Shown one piece after another: positions 63,834-64,000 of a stretch of DNA of 64,000 bases. The notes below the pieces were generated by a model. That model worked only from the letters and a program-made list of their open reading frames with translations. It was not told the DNA's origin and did no database searches. The DNA is from an uncultured Flavobacteriaceae bacterium (GTDB lineage: Bacteria; Bacteroidota; Bacteroidia; Flavobacteriales; Flavobacteriaceae). The number at the start of each line of letters is the position of its first letter. Positions within the stretch are counted from its first letter, which is position 1. Location: contig CANMFO010000001.1 of the NCBI GenBank assembly GCA_947497245.1, forward strand, positions 682,001-746,000. Direction: 5' to 3'. The translations under genes and the position numbers were made by a program.

Positions 63834-64000
63834 TAAATTATTTTTCAAGCGCCCATGGCCCTGGAAGTTTCTTAGGAGGCAATATATGCTGAAGACAGCT
63901 GATTCGATTCAGAGGTAAGCGATATGTGGCCCAGAGGTTTTCACGGTCCATGAACCAGATTGCCCCCCCTTTGGAAGTTAAATCAGGTATAGGGCGATAA

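Noticed and set aside
1-64000. tRNA, rRNA, CRISPR arrays and insertion sequences.
   Set aside because: No T-loop sequences in cloverleaf context, no regular spacer arrays and no transposase frames were found.

Overview
The window looks like a chromosomal segment from a marine-type member of the Flavobacteriaceae (Bacteroidota), possibly near Muricauda/Allomuricauda, although I cannot fix the genus. Supporting signs: promoters of the Bacteroidota type (TTG-N20-TAnnTTTG) with almost no Shine-Dalgarno sequences, a short primary sigma factor, a type IX secretion (T9SS) type B sorting domain, menaquinone MenB, and many Bacteroidota-typical families (DUF2452, DUF2490, DUF4251, DUF4956, DUF5700, DUF5916, DUF6155). 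I saw no tRNA, rRNA, CRISPR array or insertion sequence.

Layout. 0-3.4 kb: an envelope phosphoglycerol-transferase-like protein coupled to a YaiO-type barrel. 3.6-3.8 kb: two tandem, paralogous 32/33-residue peptide genes ending at a strong terminator shared with rpoD. 5-11.5 kb: DUF6155, hydroxyacid dehydrogenase, DEAH helicase, glycosyltransferase, menB and a left-handed beta-helix transferase. 11.5-19.6 kb: a frameshifted serine hydrolase, pirin, DUF2452, a three-gene cell-wall/peptidase run (3D lipoprotein, amidase, M14 peptidase), a small membrane protein, an OmpA lipoprotein and a von Willebrand lipoprotein. 19.7-25.7 kb: DUF5916 and a molybdenum hydroxylase pair with its cytidylyltransferase-like helper. 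25.8-30.5 kb: amidohydrolase, protealysin-type M4 protease translationally coupled to an emfourin-like inhibitor, a sigma factor with a membrane partner, and a GntR regulator. 30.6-35.7 kb: a T9SS cargo protein, a VTC/DUF4956/DUF2490 module, a lipoprotein and DUF4251. 35.7-36.0 kb: two nearly identical tandem 37-residue peptide genes. 36.5-43.9 kb: a mix of lipoproteins, an EamA permease, an exported methyltransferase, a DinB/WYL pair, a cold-shock protein and DUF1080. 43.9-47.4 kb: a four-gene sugar catabolic operon. 47.4-51.3 kb: a possible structured RNA, then a VKOR-thioredoxin fusion, a GT-A-like protein, an unknown protein and, facing them, a Cys-rich peptide with a double-glycine-type leader. 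51.6-53.9 kb: DoxX, pseudouridine synthase, DUF5700. 54-62 kb: DUF4251, an SDHH-repeat protein, then kinase / dead kinase / LytTR regulator and an FtsX permease behind two identical palindromes. 62.2-63.8 kb: a GIN-domain protein and a MarR-controlled flavin reductase.

The strongest leads for something undescribed are (1) the peptide plus disulfide-machinery locus at 47.9-51.3 kb, which resembles the logic of glycocin/RiPP clusters; (2) the duplicated 37-residue genes at 35.7-36.0 kb, whose substitutions are nearly all silent in one frame; (3) the duplicated 32/33-residue genes at 3.6-3.8 kb; and (4) the histidine kinase / His-less pseudokinase / LytTR unit with a hairpin in front and paired TGGACA-N6-TGTCCA dyads behind. 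Family assignments rest on sequence reading and memory of the families; no search was run.
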